NCBI GenBank assembly: GCA_034506175.1
Contig: JAPDQB010000013.1
Location: forward strand, 61,036 to 125,035
DNA length: 64,000 bases
Source of the DNA: a candidate division KSB1 bacterium
GTDB lineage: Bacteria > Zhuqueibacterota > Zhuqueibacteria > Zhuqueibacterales > Zhuqueibacteraceae
Direction: 5' to 3'
Below the pieces are notes generated by a model. That model was not told the DNA's origin. It searched no databases and saw only the letters and a program-made list of their open reading frames with translations. The translations under genes were made by a program, and so were the position numbers. Positions 1 through 7,681 of this stretch are shown here, piece after piece; the stretch's first letter is position 1; every line of letters starts with the position of its first letter.

Positions 1-1392
1 TTACGCCCGCTCAAAATACCTTGCCCGCTCCCAGCTCGTCACCACTTCATCAAACTTGCGCTGCTCGGTTTTGAAGAAATGAAGATAATGCTCGATCACC
101 GCCTCGCCGAACGTTTCCCGTGCCCAGCGGCTTTTCTCCAATTCGTGAATTGCCTCGTTGAGTGAATGCGGCACCTGCGGCAAATCGCGGCTGGCGTACA
201 CATCGCCGGAAAACATCGGCGGCGGCTCGATCTGCTTTTCGATGCCGTCCAGTCCGGCCGTCAGCGCCGCGGCAAAAGCCAAATAGGGATTGGCGTCCGC
301 CCCCGGGGCCCGGCATTCGATGCGCAGCGACGGGCCGTGCCCGACGATGCGAAACCCGGCGGTGCGGTTGTCGTAGCTCCAGGCGATGCCGGTCGGCGCA
401 AACGAGCCGGCGCGATAGCGTTTGTACGAGTTGGGATACGGCGCATAAAACGGATAAATCTCACGCAGGTGCGCCATCCAGCCGCCGAGAAACCAGCGGA
501 ACAACGGCGAGCTGTGCACCGGTCCGAAAGCTTCATCGCCGGGGAAAAGCGCCTGCTGATTTTTGGCATCCCACAAACTCACGTGCACGTGCAGGCCGGA
601 GCCGGCGTAGCGCTCGTCCCATTTCGCCATGAACGTCACCGCGCAATTTTGCTGCAACGCGATTTCCTTGGCCGCGTGTTTGTAAATCGCGTGCCGGTCG
701 CACATTTCCAGAAACTCGGCGTAGCGCAAATTAATTTCCTGCTGGCCCGGCCCCCACTCGCCTTTGGAAAATTCAACGGGAATGCCCGAGCGGTCCAAGT
801 GATGGCGAATCGCGCCGATGACAAACTCCTCTTTCGTGCCTTGAAAAATGCGATAATCTTCGATGTAGTTGCCAATCGGCTCGAGATCGATGTACTTTTT
901 GCGCGCGGCTTCTTCGTAGGTATCTTTGAACACGTACAGCTCCAATTCCGAGCCGCCCATTGCGACGTAGCCTTTGCCGGCAGCACGTTCGATTTGCTGG
1001 CGCAAAATACTGCGCGGCGCGATTTCCACCAGCTCGTCTTTTTCTTCATTGTAAATGTCACAGAGAACGATCGCGGTTTTATCCAGCCAGCTTGCCAGCC
1101 GCAGCGTTTTCAAATCCGGCACCAGACGAAAGTCGCCGTAGCCTTTTTCCCAGCTCGTGAAGGCATAACCCGGCACCGGATCCATTTCCATGTCGCACGC
1201 CAGCAGATAATCGCAGGCGTGAATCGCGTGATCGAGCACGTCATTGACAAAATAATGTCCGGTGATGCGCTTGCCCATCAACCGGCCGTACATATCCGGA
1301 AAAGCCGTGAGCACGGTTTCGATTTGCTCATCGGCGACCATTTGCTTGAGGGTTTCAACATCGATCATGCCGCGTATCGAGGAAGTGGTCAT
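1..1392 (-). CDS. Glutamine synthetase family protein (gamma-glutamyl-amine ligase type)
   Basis: This 463-residue protein belongs to the glutamine synthetase fold, which joins an amine to the gamma-carboxyl of glutamate using ATP. Visible motifs are the metal-binding GSELEL (about residue 147), GPGQQEINLR (about 214), the ATP-site GSGLHVHVS (about 264) and the glutamate-binding NRTAGFRI (about 345). Length matches the short GlnA/PuuA-like forms. I chose the ATG at 1392 because CAGGAG lies just upstream; an upstream in-frame extension runs through repeat DNA. It lies 75 bases downstream of an aldehyde dehydrogenase on the same strand. In the Puu pathway a gamma-glutamylpolyamine synthetase works with a gamma-glutamyl aldehyde dehydrogenase, so a role in amine use is inferred. 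True nitrogen-assimilating GlnA is possible but less likely. The stop codon is at the very edge of the window, so the gene is complete. Confidence 0.85.
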   Translation of the reverse strand: MTTSSIRGMIDVETLKQMVADEQIETVLTAFPDMYGRLMGKRITGHYFVNDVLDHAIHACDYLLACDMEMDPVPGYAFTSWEKGYGDFRLVPDLKTLRLASWLDKTAIVLCDIYNEEKDELVEIAPRSILRQQIERAAGKGYVAMGGSELELYVFKDTYEEAARKKYIDLEPIGNYIEDYRIFQGTKEEFVIGAIRHHLDRSGIPVEFSKGEWGPGQQEINLRYAEFLEMCDRHAIYKHAAKEIALQQNCAVTFMAKWDERYAGSGLHVHVSLWDAKNQQALFPGDEAFGPVHSSPLFRWFLGGWMAHLREIYPFYAPYPNSYKRYRAGSFAPTGIAWSYDNRTAGFRIVGHGPSLRIECRAPGADANPYLAFAAALTAGLDGIEKQIEPPPMFSGDVYASRDLPQVPHSLNEAIHELEKSRWARETFGEAVIEHYLHFFKTEQRKFDEVVTSWERARYFERA

Positions 1393-1436
1393 TGATTGTT
1401 CTCCTGGAGAGTAATTCGTAAAACGTAAAAACACGG

Positions 1437-1470
1437 CATCACGCATTACGCATCACGCATCACGTTTCAC
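1437..1470. repeat. Short direct-repeat tract (ACGCATTACG/ACGCATCACG words)
   Basis: Three near-identical 10-base words built on ACGCATYACG run head to tail between the two amine-catabolism genes and end at the stop codon of the aldehyde dehydrogenase. A related AAAACGTAAAA word lies at 1420-1430. The same TTACGCATCAC word recurs at 5605-5615 inside a coding region. Confidence 0.6.
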
Positions 1471-2927
1471 ATCCCCGTATGAATAAACACACTCTTCAAC
1501 TCACTATAATGATCCAGCGCCGCCAAGCCCAGCTCGCGTCCCATGCCGCTGTGCTTGACGCCGCCGAACGGCGCTTCGAGATGCACGCTGCTGCCGGAGT
1601 TGATCGAGAGCACGCCGGTTTCCACCGCCCGCGCCACCCGCAACGCCCGCTCGATGTCGCGCGTCCAAATCGAGCCGGAAAGGCCGTAGAGGCTGTTGTT
1701 GGCAATGGCGATGGCCTCGGCTTCGGTTTCAAACGGCATCACCGCGAGCACCGGGCCGAAAATTTCTTCCTGCGCGATTTTCATCTGCGGGCGAACACTG
1801 CCGAAGAGCGTCGGCGGCAAATACGCGCCGGCTGCCAGCGGTCCGGTTTCGGGTTTCTTGCCGCCGCATAAAAGCGAGGCGCCTTCCTCTTGGCCGGCGT
1901 CGATATAGCTTTGCACGCGCTCACGATGGCTCAGCGAAATCAGCGGGCCCATTTCGGTTTTCTCATCGAGCGGATCGCCGACTTTGACCTTCTGAAAAAT
2001 CTCGATGAGCCGCGATAAAAATTGATCGTAAATCGGGCGCTCGACGAGCAAGCGGCTGCGGGCGCAGCAATCCTGCCCGGCATTGCCCAGCAAACTCGAA
2101 GCGGCCGAGGGGATCGCCCGCTCCAAATTGGCGTCGGCAAAAACGATATTGGCCGATTTGCCGCCAAGCTCCAAGGTCACACGCTTGACGTCGTCTGCCG
2201 CGAGGCGCATCACGTGACGGCCGATTTCCGTCGAGCCGGTGAAAGAAATTTTACGGACGAGCGGATGACGCACCAACGCCTCGCCGGCCGGAACGCCTTC
2301 GCCGGGAACGACATTGAAAACCCCCGGCGGAATGCCCGCTTCCAAAGCCAATTCGCCGATGCGCAGCGCGGTGAGCGGCGTTTGCTCCGCGGGTTTGACG
2401 ACGACGGTGTTGCCCATCGCCAGCGCCGGCGCAACTTTCCACGCCAGAATCACCATCGGATAATTCCACGGCAAAATCAAGCCGCAGACGCCGATCGGCT
2501 CGCGGAACGTCAAGCTCACCCCGGGCGCGGCCACCGGAATGGTGCTGCCGCCGATTTTGTTGATGGCGCCGGCATAATACTCAAAACAGCCCGCCACCGT
2601 GCCGACTTCGTCGCGGGCGTCGCTGATCGGCTTGCCGACGTTTTGGCTCTCCAGCCGAGCCAGTTCCTCGGTATGCTCGCGCAGCAGCGCGGCGAGACGC
2701 AAGAGCAGGCGCGTGCGCTCGCGGCTGTTGAGCTTCCGCCATTTGCCCTCGCGAAAGGCGCGGTCCGCGCTTTTGACGGCGGCATCCATATCTTCAGGCC
2801 CGGCTTCGGCGACAACCGCCAGCGCCTCGCTCGTCGCGGGATTAATGAGTGTCGTGGTGCGGCCGGAGAGCGCCGGTGGCCGTTTACCGTCAATGAGGAG
2901 GTTTTCTTGTAACACTGTTTTATTCAT
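1467..2927 (-). CDS. Aldehyde dehydrogenase family protein
   Basis: NAD(P)-dependent aldehyde dehydrogenase of 486 residues, oxidising an aldehyde to its acid. The general-base glutamate lies in LELGG (about residue 253), the catalytic cysteine in GQDCCA (about 288), and the cofactor-site FTGSTEIG is near 230. The full family length is present. The ATG at 2927 is preferred because AAGGA precedes it; upstream sequence in frame is repeat-derived. The gene sits directly upstream of a PuuA-like glutamine synthetase homologue on the same strand. That suggests a gamma-glutamyl-aminobutyraldehyde or similar amine-derived aldehyde as substrate (inference from context; the sequence alone does not fix the substrate). 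A second, distinct aldehyde dehydrogenase lies at 60064-61647. Confidence 0.88.
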   Translation of the reverse strand: MNKTVLQENLLIDGKRPPALSGRTTTLINPATSEALAVVAEAGPEDMDAAVKSADRAFREGKWRKLNSRERTRLLLRLAALLREHTEELARLESQNVGKPISDARDEVGTVAGCFEYYAGAINKIGGSTIPVAAPGVSLTFREPIGVCGLILPWNYPMVILAWKVAPALAMGNTVVVKPAEQTPLTALRIGELALEAGIPPGVFNVVPGEGVPAGEALVRHPLVRKISFTGSTEIGRHVMRLAADDVKRVTLELGGKSANIVFADANLERAIPSAASSLLGNAGQDCCARSRLLVERPIYDQFLSRLIEIFQKVKVGDPLDEKTEMGPLISLSHRERVQSYIDAGQEEGASLLCGGKKPETGPLAAGAYLPPTLFGSVRPQMKIAQEEIFGPVLAVMPFETEAEAIAIANNSLYGLSGSIWTRDIERALRVARAVETGVLSINSGSSVHLEAPFGGVKHSGMGRELGLAALDHYSELKSVFIHTGM

Positions 2928-2967
2928 GACAGTCCTTACTGTTACGTGGCGTGAAACTGCATCCCAA

Positions 2968-3021
2968 TTTACCACCAAGACACGAAGTTCTTTCTTTATG
3001 CCTTCGTGTCTCGGTGGTAAA
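2968..3021. repeat. 20-bp inverted repeat (ACCAAGACACGAAG type)
   Basis: Two 20-base arms at 2968-2987 and 3002-3021 are inverted copies with one mismatch, separated by a 14-base spacer. The gap between the flanking genes (2928-3211) holds no gene I can support. A decayed relative of the same sequence lies in the N-terminal coding region at 31717-31781 and another trace at 33426-33633. Confidence 0.75.
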
Positions 3022-3113
3022 AGGCTCTTCGTTATCGCAATTGTCTTTTAGGGTAATGCTTTAAAAACAGTTAATGATCGTAGCGAAAAATACGCAAATC
3101 CTTTTGAAAAGTC

Positions 3114-3155
3114 AAGGAACAAGTGGCAAGGGGCAAATGGCAGGGGGCAAAAAAA
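3114..3155. repeat. Purine-rich GGCAA word repeat
   Basis: Variants of the word GTGGCAAG (GGCAAGG, GGGCAAA, TGGCAGG, GGGCAAA) recur five times at roughly 8-base spacing in the gap between the aldehyde dehydrogenase and the NACHT gene. It looks like decayed tandem duplication; no function is evident. Confidence 0.4.
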
Positions 3156-3211
3156 TTTCGAGGTCACTCGCTGCGCTCGCGCCAAATAAAATAATCAAAT
3201 AACTCAAATCA

Positions 3212-5122
3212 TCAAATGATCGATTGTCCGACGGAACCGCGCACGGCACGGACGAAGCTGCTGCTCGCAACATTGCTGGTGCTGCATTTGCCAATACTGA
3301 AGAGGGCCACCCACGCCACGCCGGCGCTTTCTTTGTCTGCTGTCCAAATCCACCGCTGCGTCCAATCAAAGATCGGATGAATGTAAAACACGCCGTGCTT
3401 TGTCGGCTCCATCAGCGACATGGCTTCTTCCAGCGTCGGCAAGCGCCAGTCGTCGTAACCGGCGAAACGTTTGCCGTTCAACTCCCGAATGTATTCCTCG
3501 GCATCGGCATAGGTTATGGACATGGGTGAGCCGGATTGCTGCCACATCAGGCCGGTGGCATGGTCGATCACCAATTTCGCACCATCTTTTTCATGCAGCT
3601 CATACTGATGCGCGATACCTTTTCCCTTGTTATGCCTATGGCCACCAAAAAAATCAAGCTGCTTGAGCGTGAATTTTACGTAATCATCTTTCAAAATCGA
3701 CATGGGTTGGGATCGCAACGGAGGCCGGTATTTGCCCAAATCGATCTGTGTTAAATCAAAAGGCAACGGCTTTTGTTCGATCATGTGTTGTTGAATGAGT
3801 TCCCAGACAAAAGCCTCCATTCCATCATGAATTGGCTTTTTCTCATTGATGTGTCGTGGAATCATCTCGCGCAGAAATGCCTTCATCTGGTCAGTCAAAT
3901 CCGCTCCGCGGCAAGCGCGGTCGCCGGCGGTCAAGCGTTTGACATAAAGATACTCCATGATCGACCGATGCGCGAATTTGTAGTTGCCCTCGGCGTCACG
4001 ATTCAACAGCGAGCGGCCACTGAGCTGCCATTCCTCAAGCGGAAAGTTCCAATTTTTGGCTAAAACAGCCAGCTCAAAGCGAGGAATGCGCTCGGCGCCG
4101 CGGCGCTGGCGATTGGCGTAAAGATCAACAGCCAGACGCTCGGAAAATTGGCGCAGCGCCTGGGGATCGACCCAGTGGCTTTCGCGTTCCAGCCATTTTT
4201 CCACCAGCACTTCGTAAAGCTGAAAACTATATTCGATTTTTGCGCCGCTTTCCAACAGGTCGGGAATATAGGCGAGCAGCATGGGCCGCACGCTGAGCAG
4301 GGGGATTTTCTTCACCAACTCGCGAGCGCGCCGGCGTTTGCCCCGGCGCCAGAAACCGTAACGCTGGCGCAAAAACTCATCGACCTGCTCGTCATCGAGC
4401 GGCGAGAGATAGAGTTTCCAAAATTCATAGGTCGCGCCCTCGCCGGCTTTGCGCGGCCCCACGCGCGCCAGGCCGGTCTCGCGCGGAATCTCCTGGTCGC
4501 GTGGAAAAAACTGCGTCCGGCAGGTGATCAGCACGCGCCGGAAATTCCGGCAGGCGCGCATCAGCTCCAGCAGCCGCTGCCGGTGGTCTTGAATGTGGTC
4601 TTGAATGGCTTTGGTGTCCTCGTCAAACGCGTCGAGAAAAATCACCGTCTGCGGCTGGTCTTGAATTTTGGCGATGTACTCATCCGCATCGGGAATGCCG
4701 AGCGGCACCACGGCGAGGCGCTGCTGCTGGCGTTTGGGCAGGCGCTGGTTGCGGGCGTAATAATTGAGCACGAAGGAAGTTTTGCCCATGCCGGAGTCGG
4801 CGAGCAAGAGCAGATGGCGATGCGGGTTGTCTTTGGCCAGATGCTTATCGACCGCCGCGAAAAGTTTTTCCTCGGTGGTCACCACCTGCCGCATTTCGGC
4901 TTCCTGCGCCGGATCGACGCTGGAACAATTCGGCGGAATGTAATACCGCGTCGAGCGCTCGATGGTTTCCGGTCCGTAAAGCTCCGAGCCGAAGCTTTTT
5001 TCAAGCAAGCGCTGCGTGCGGCGCTGCTGCCAGTACGATCTGAAGCCAAAGAAATCGAAAAAGGCGCTCGCAATCGCCGCCAGCGTGCCGATAATGCCGA
5101 TAACCAAAGGGACGACTTCCAT
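3212..5122 (-). CDS. Membrane-anchored NACHT-type NTPase with C-terminal DUF1566 (Lcl/FGE-like) domain
   Basis: This 636-residue protein has an N-terminal hydrophobic segment (about 4-25). A STAND/NACHT NTPase module follows: Walker A SGMGKTS (110-116), Walker B with the acidic NACHT-style run LDAFDED (163-169), and sensor ITCRTQFF (199-206). FAHRSIMEY near 400 resembles the winged-helix end of NACHT modules. The last 130 or so residues match DUF1566: ATGLMW, a DWRLPTLEE motif and a closing SFVRAVRG. That fold is related to formylglycine-generating enzyme and C-type lectins. NACHT proteins often sense a signal through the C-terminus and switch an effector, so a sensor role for the DUF1566 part is inferred. 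It ends a same-strand unit after a C39-like peptidase (24-base gap). No toxic effector domain is visible in this protein. Confidence 0.85.
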   Translation of the reverse strand: MEVVPLVIGIIGTLAAIASAFFDFFGFRSYWQQRRTQRLLEKSFGSELYGPETIERSTRYYIPPNCSSVDPAQEAEMRQVVTTEEKLFAAVDKHLAKDNPHRHLLLLADSGMGKTSFVLNYYARNQRLPKRQQQRLAVVPLGIPDADEYIAKIQDQPQTVIFLDAFDEDTKAIQDHIQDHRQRLLELMRACRNFRRVLITCRTQFFPRDQEIPRETGLARVGPRKAGEGATYEFWKLYLSPLDDEQVDEFLRQRYGFWRRGKRRRARELVKKIPLLSVRPMLLAYIPDLLESGAKIEYSFQLYEVLVEKWLERESHWVDPQALRQFSERLAVDLYANRQRRGAERIPRFELAVLAKNWNFPLEEWQLSGRSLLNRDAEGNYKFAHRSIMEYLYVKRLTAGDRACRGADLTDQMKAFLREMIPRHINEKKPIHDGMEAFVWELIQQHMIEQKPLPFDLTQIDLGKYRPPLRSQPMSILKDDYVKFTLKQLDFFGGHRHNKGKGIAHQYELHEKDGAKLVIDHATGLMWQQSGSPMSITYADAEEYIRELNGKRFAGYDDWRLPTLEEAMSLMEPTKHGVFYIHPIFDWTQRWIWTADKESAGVAWVALFSIGKCSTSNVASSSFVRAVRGSVGQSII

Positions 5123-5146
5123 AATGAATTTATCCTGATAAGGAGT

Positions 5147-5587
5147 CTAACTTTCGCTTCTTTTCACAACGATGACCAGCCGGCCTGCGGCAGACCACAA
5201 TTTTTCAAACTCCTCACCGGTTAATTTCCGCTCTCCTTCTTCAGGATCCAACACATGAACATGCTTCGCGTCAATTTTTTGCACCACAAGAGCATGAGAA
5301 ATGATCGTGTCTTCCTGTTCATCAAAAATGGTTACAATCGGAGGGATGTTTCGTTTCAACAGTTCGGCAAGATGAGAAAGCTCGGCTGTATCAGCATAAG
5401 CTTCGAGGCCAAATTCTCGCGCCGCGGTTACGGCATTGATTGGATGAGTCCCAAAGGATTTGGCCTTGCACATTCGGCGAAGAGCGGCTTCCGGCCGGCG
5501 GATGCCATAATAATCCAAGACCATTCGCAAACACGCCGGCAGGCAGGACGAAGAGGTTTCTTGTTTATACCAACGCAGCTTTTTCAC
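5147..5587 (-). CDS. Stand-alone C39-family cysteine peptidase-like protein
   Basis: A 146-residue protein covering just a peptidase C39-like domain. The catalytic pattern is visible: an N-terminal Gln and Cys in QETSSSCLPACL (10-21), a His in ISHALVV (about 96) and an Asp in LDPEEG (about 113). Family members are usually the N-terminal leader-peptide protease of bacteriocin ABC exporters or free-standing domains; no transporter or bacteriocin gene is nearby. The start is GTG at 5587, overlapping the upstream small gene by 23 bases, so translation is probably coupled. With the NACHT protein downstream, it could be a protease effector or a processing partner for that NTPase (inference). Confidence 0.75.
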   Translation of the reverse strand: MKKLRWYKQETSSSCLPACLRMVLDYYGIRRPEAALRRMCKAKSFGTHPINAVTAAREFGLEAYADTAELSHLAELLKRNIPPIVTIFDEQEDTIISHALVVQKIDAKHVHVLDPEEGERKLTGEEFEKLWSAAGRLVIVVKRSES

Positions 5588-5897
5588 GTGAATGGGCTTT
5601 CACGTTACGCATCACTTGCTTGTTTTCAGTGGCGCCGATGACTTTAAGCGTTTTGTCATCGACAAAAACAGAACCAACTTCAGCGGGGCCGCCGCATTTG
5701 GGCGCCAATACGATCGGCAGATTCCAAATACGGCTCCCGTTCATTTCCACAGGAGCAGGTTTGCCGGCGGCCATGCCATCGCCAAGATTCATTAAAATGT
5801 AATGATTCGCCGCGCCGATAATCTTTATGATCTTTTTTCCATAAAGCCTCTCGTACTGGTGCAACAAATCAAACGCTTTTTGATGAGAATGCCGCAT
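5565..5897 (-). CDS. Small protein upstream of C39-like peptidase (unknown function)
   Basis: A 110-residue protein of no family I recognise. It has no signal peptide or membrane segment and is mostly mixed alpha/beta in character, with KCGGPAEVGSVFVDD near residue 65-80. It opens the three-gene unit with the C39-like and NACHT genes and overlaps the former. Its last 20 or so residues are encoded by DNA resembling the ACGCATCACG repeat seen at 1437-1470. The native C-terminus may therefore have been replaced or extended by repeat sequence. A substrate or adaptor of the C39-like protein is one possibility. Confidence 0.6.
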   Translation of the reverse strand: MRHSHQKAFDLLHQYERLYGKKIIKIIGAANHYILMNLGDGMAAGKPAPVEMNGSRIWNLPIVLAPKCGGPAEVGSVFVDDKTLKVIGATENKQVMRNVKAHSREKAALV

Positions 5898-5965
5898 ATC
5901 GATCTCTCCATCTCAAGTTTCCGAATAAAGTTAACAAATAATTCAGAAAAGTGCAACGCCAATTT

Positions 5966-7660
5966 TTAGCTCTTGCTCTCAATCCAGATCGGATTCGTCA
6001 ACGCGCAGCACGGCAGGGCACGCTCCGGTAAAAATTCGCTTCCTGCGCTGTGCACTTCGCCGCGCAGATAATAGTTGCCGGCGGGAAGATCGAGTGGCTG
6101 CTCATGCGAAAACAGAAAGGGATCGGCAAAATCATGCGTCTCAAACAGGGGGCGTTCTTGCCGTGTCTGTAAATCTCCGAGTCGCACGACGAGGCGTGTC
6201 AATTTGCCAAATTCCTGAGAGCTGATTGCCCGGACGATCAAACGGTTTGTTGTAGCGCCTGCAGGCGCCGGCCCCTTGAAGGGGTTACTACAAACGCTAT
6301 TTGTGCAGAAAATTTGTAAATCAATCATCGGTCCGGTGGTGATGCACGCGCGGCCATTTCGCAACGCCGACATGAGTGATGGCAAATTGAGTTGATCGCC
6401 GCTTATAACCGCCGTGCGCGTTCTGCCGAACAAGTGTCTGTGATGCTCGCGCATTTTCAGATGCGGAATCCCGACTTGCCGGAAGCGGTTGAAATTGCCG
6501 TGTGCATCATTGCCGGCGATGATGAACAATTTTCTTCCAGCCAACAGCAGCTCGCGCCAGCGAGCCGCGCCTTCTTGCATGCCCGCCGGCGCGCCGTTCC
6601 AGATTTGCAAGCCGTTCAAACGCGGATGCTGATAATCCGGCGTTTCCCATTTGCCACGGCGCAGCAGCAGCCGCTCGAGAAACGGCGCCGGCGCTTCGGG
6701 ATGTGCGGCAAATGCCAGCGCCTCGTCGCCGAGCTGGGCGAGAATGTCGCCAATCGCCATCTCCGGCGCGGTGCGCAACCAGCGCTCGGCGCTGTCGCCG
6801 CTGCCGGGAAAAAATTGGGGGGAATTGAAAACGAGCACGTGCACGTTACGGCGCTGCGAATTTCCCGCTGAAACTTCCTCGCCGGGGATGATAACGAAAT
6901 CTTGATGCAGCGCGTTGCAGCGTTTTATGCGCTCCCGCAAATGATGCCATTTGCGCAGTAGCGGATCGTTTTGCAAATAATTGTCCGGCAGATCATCGAG
7001 ATCGTAGGAGTGATCGGTCGCCGCAAAGAAATTCAATCCCTGGGCTTTGGCCAATTCGACCATCGCCTCCAGCGGCGCGCCAAACTCGACTTGATCGCTG
7101 GTGGCGTCGGTGTGGCCATGCAGCTCGCCGTGCCAAAAGTTTGGAAAGCCTGGCAGCGGCGCATCGGCCAAATAAACCCGCAGCGGCGCGTGGCTGGTGC
7201 CGGCGTGGTTGTCGTTATAACAACGAAGCTGCCGGCTGCCGCAGCGATAAATGATTTCAACATTGAGGTGCGCGATTGCGCCCCGAAAATCGTCGGACAT
7301 GGCGATGAAAAAAGTTCGCCACCAGAGCGGTGAGTTGATTTGTTCCGGCGAATCGAAAAGCGTAAAACGTAAAACCCGAGGGTTGGGCTGATGAGTTTGC
7401 GGATCGGGGCGAATGTAAGCCGTGATAGCTTGCAGCTCGATGGGAAAGCGATTCGCATCTTTCACCAAAAGCAAAACCGGCAGCGGCTGCCCCGGCGCGA
7501 TGCGATGCGGCGCATCGGCGATGATTTCGGGCTGGCGATAAAACAACCGGCTGGGAATGAATTTGAAACGGTAGTGGATCTCGGCATAGAGCCAGAGGGG
7601 GATAAAAAAAAATACACGAGAAAACAAAAAAGGAAAATCCGGGAGAACTTCATTACCCAT
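5966..7660 (-). CDS. PHP-domain phosphoesterase-like protein with N-terminal membrane segment
   Basis: A 564-residue protein with a hydrophobic N-terminal segment (about 8-28), a beta-rich part to about 175, then a PHP metal-dependent hydrolase domain. PHP motifs are HGELHGHTD (about 177-185), AATDHS (about 218), PGEEVS and a late GNDAHG. PHP domains hydrolyse phosphoesters using a cluster of His and Asp metal ligands; the substrate here is unknown. The C-terminal part after about 440 is beta-rich. Residues about 456-471 (NPFKGPAPAGATT) are encoded by a double-hairpin palindrome at 6250-6293. The gene follows two glycosyltransferases and ftsE on the same strand, so an envelope or glycan link is plausible. 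ATG at 7660 is used; a TTG at 7672 is also possible and neither has a good ribosome site. Confidence 0.8.
   Translation of the reverse strand: MGNEVLPDFPFLFSRVFFFIPLWLYAEIHYRFKFIPSRLFYRQPEIIADAPHRIAPGQPLPVLLLVKDANRFPIELQAITAYIRPDPQTHQPNPRVLRFTLFDSPEQINSPLWWRTFFIAMSDDFRGAIAHLNVEIIYRCGSRQLRCYNDNHAGTSHAPLRVYLADAPLPGFPNFWHGELHGHTDATSDQVEFGAPLEAMVELAKAQGLNFFAATDHSYDLDDLPDNYLQNDPLLRKWHHLRERIKRCNALHQDFVIIPGEEVSAGNSQRRNVHVLVFNSPQFFPGSGDSAERWLRTAPEMAIGDILAQLGDEALAFAAHPEAPAPFLERLLLRRGKWETPDYQHPRLNGLQIWNGAPAGMQEGAARWRELLLAGRKLFIIAGNDAHGNFNRFRQVGIPHLKMREHHRHLFGRTRTAVISGDQLNLPSLMSALRNGRACITTGPMIDLQIFCTNSVCSNPFKGPAPAGATTNRLIVRAISSQEFGKLTRLVVRLGDLQTRQERPLFETHDFADPFLFSHEQPLDLPAGNYYLRGEVHSAGSEFLPERALPCCALTNPIWIESKS
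6250..6293. repeat. Double-hairpin palindromic element inside a coding sequence
   Basis: Outer arms TTGTAG (6250-6255) and CTACAA (6288-6293) enclose two perfect hairpins: GCGCCTG/CAGGCGC (6255-6268) and CCCCTT-G-AAGGGG (6272-6284). The architecture matches the intergenic element at 33508-33553. It is read in frame by the PHP gene without a stop. Confidence 0.75.
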
Positions 7661-7681
7661 GGTCGATTCCAAACTGCTTTT

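Noticed and set aside
166..1395. Long plus-strand open frame (409 codons) opposite the glutamine synthetase homologue
   Set aside because: Its translation is low-complexity Arg/His/Ala-rich text without motifs, as expected from the antisense of a GC-rich gene; the minus strand carries clear family motifs.
1437..1470. CRISPR-like array from short repeats
   Set aside because: Repeats are about 10 bases, adjacent and without spacers; no cas genes in the window.
5147..5587. Bacteriocin-export locus based on the C39-like domain
   Set aside because: No ABC transporter, no GG-type leader peptide gene and no immunity gene nearby; the domain is stand-alone.
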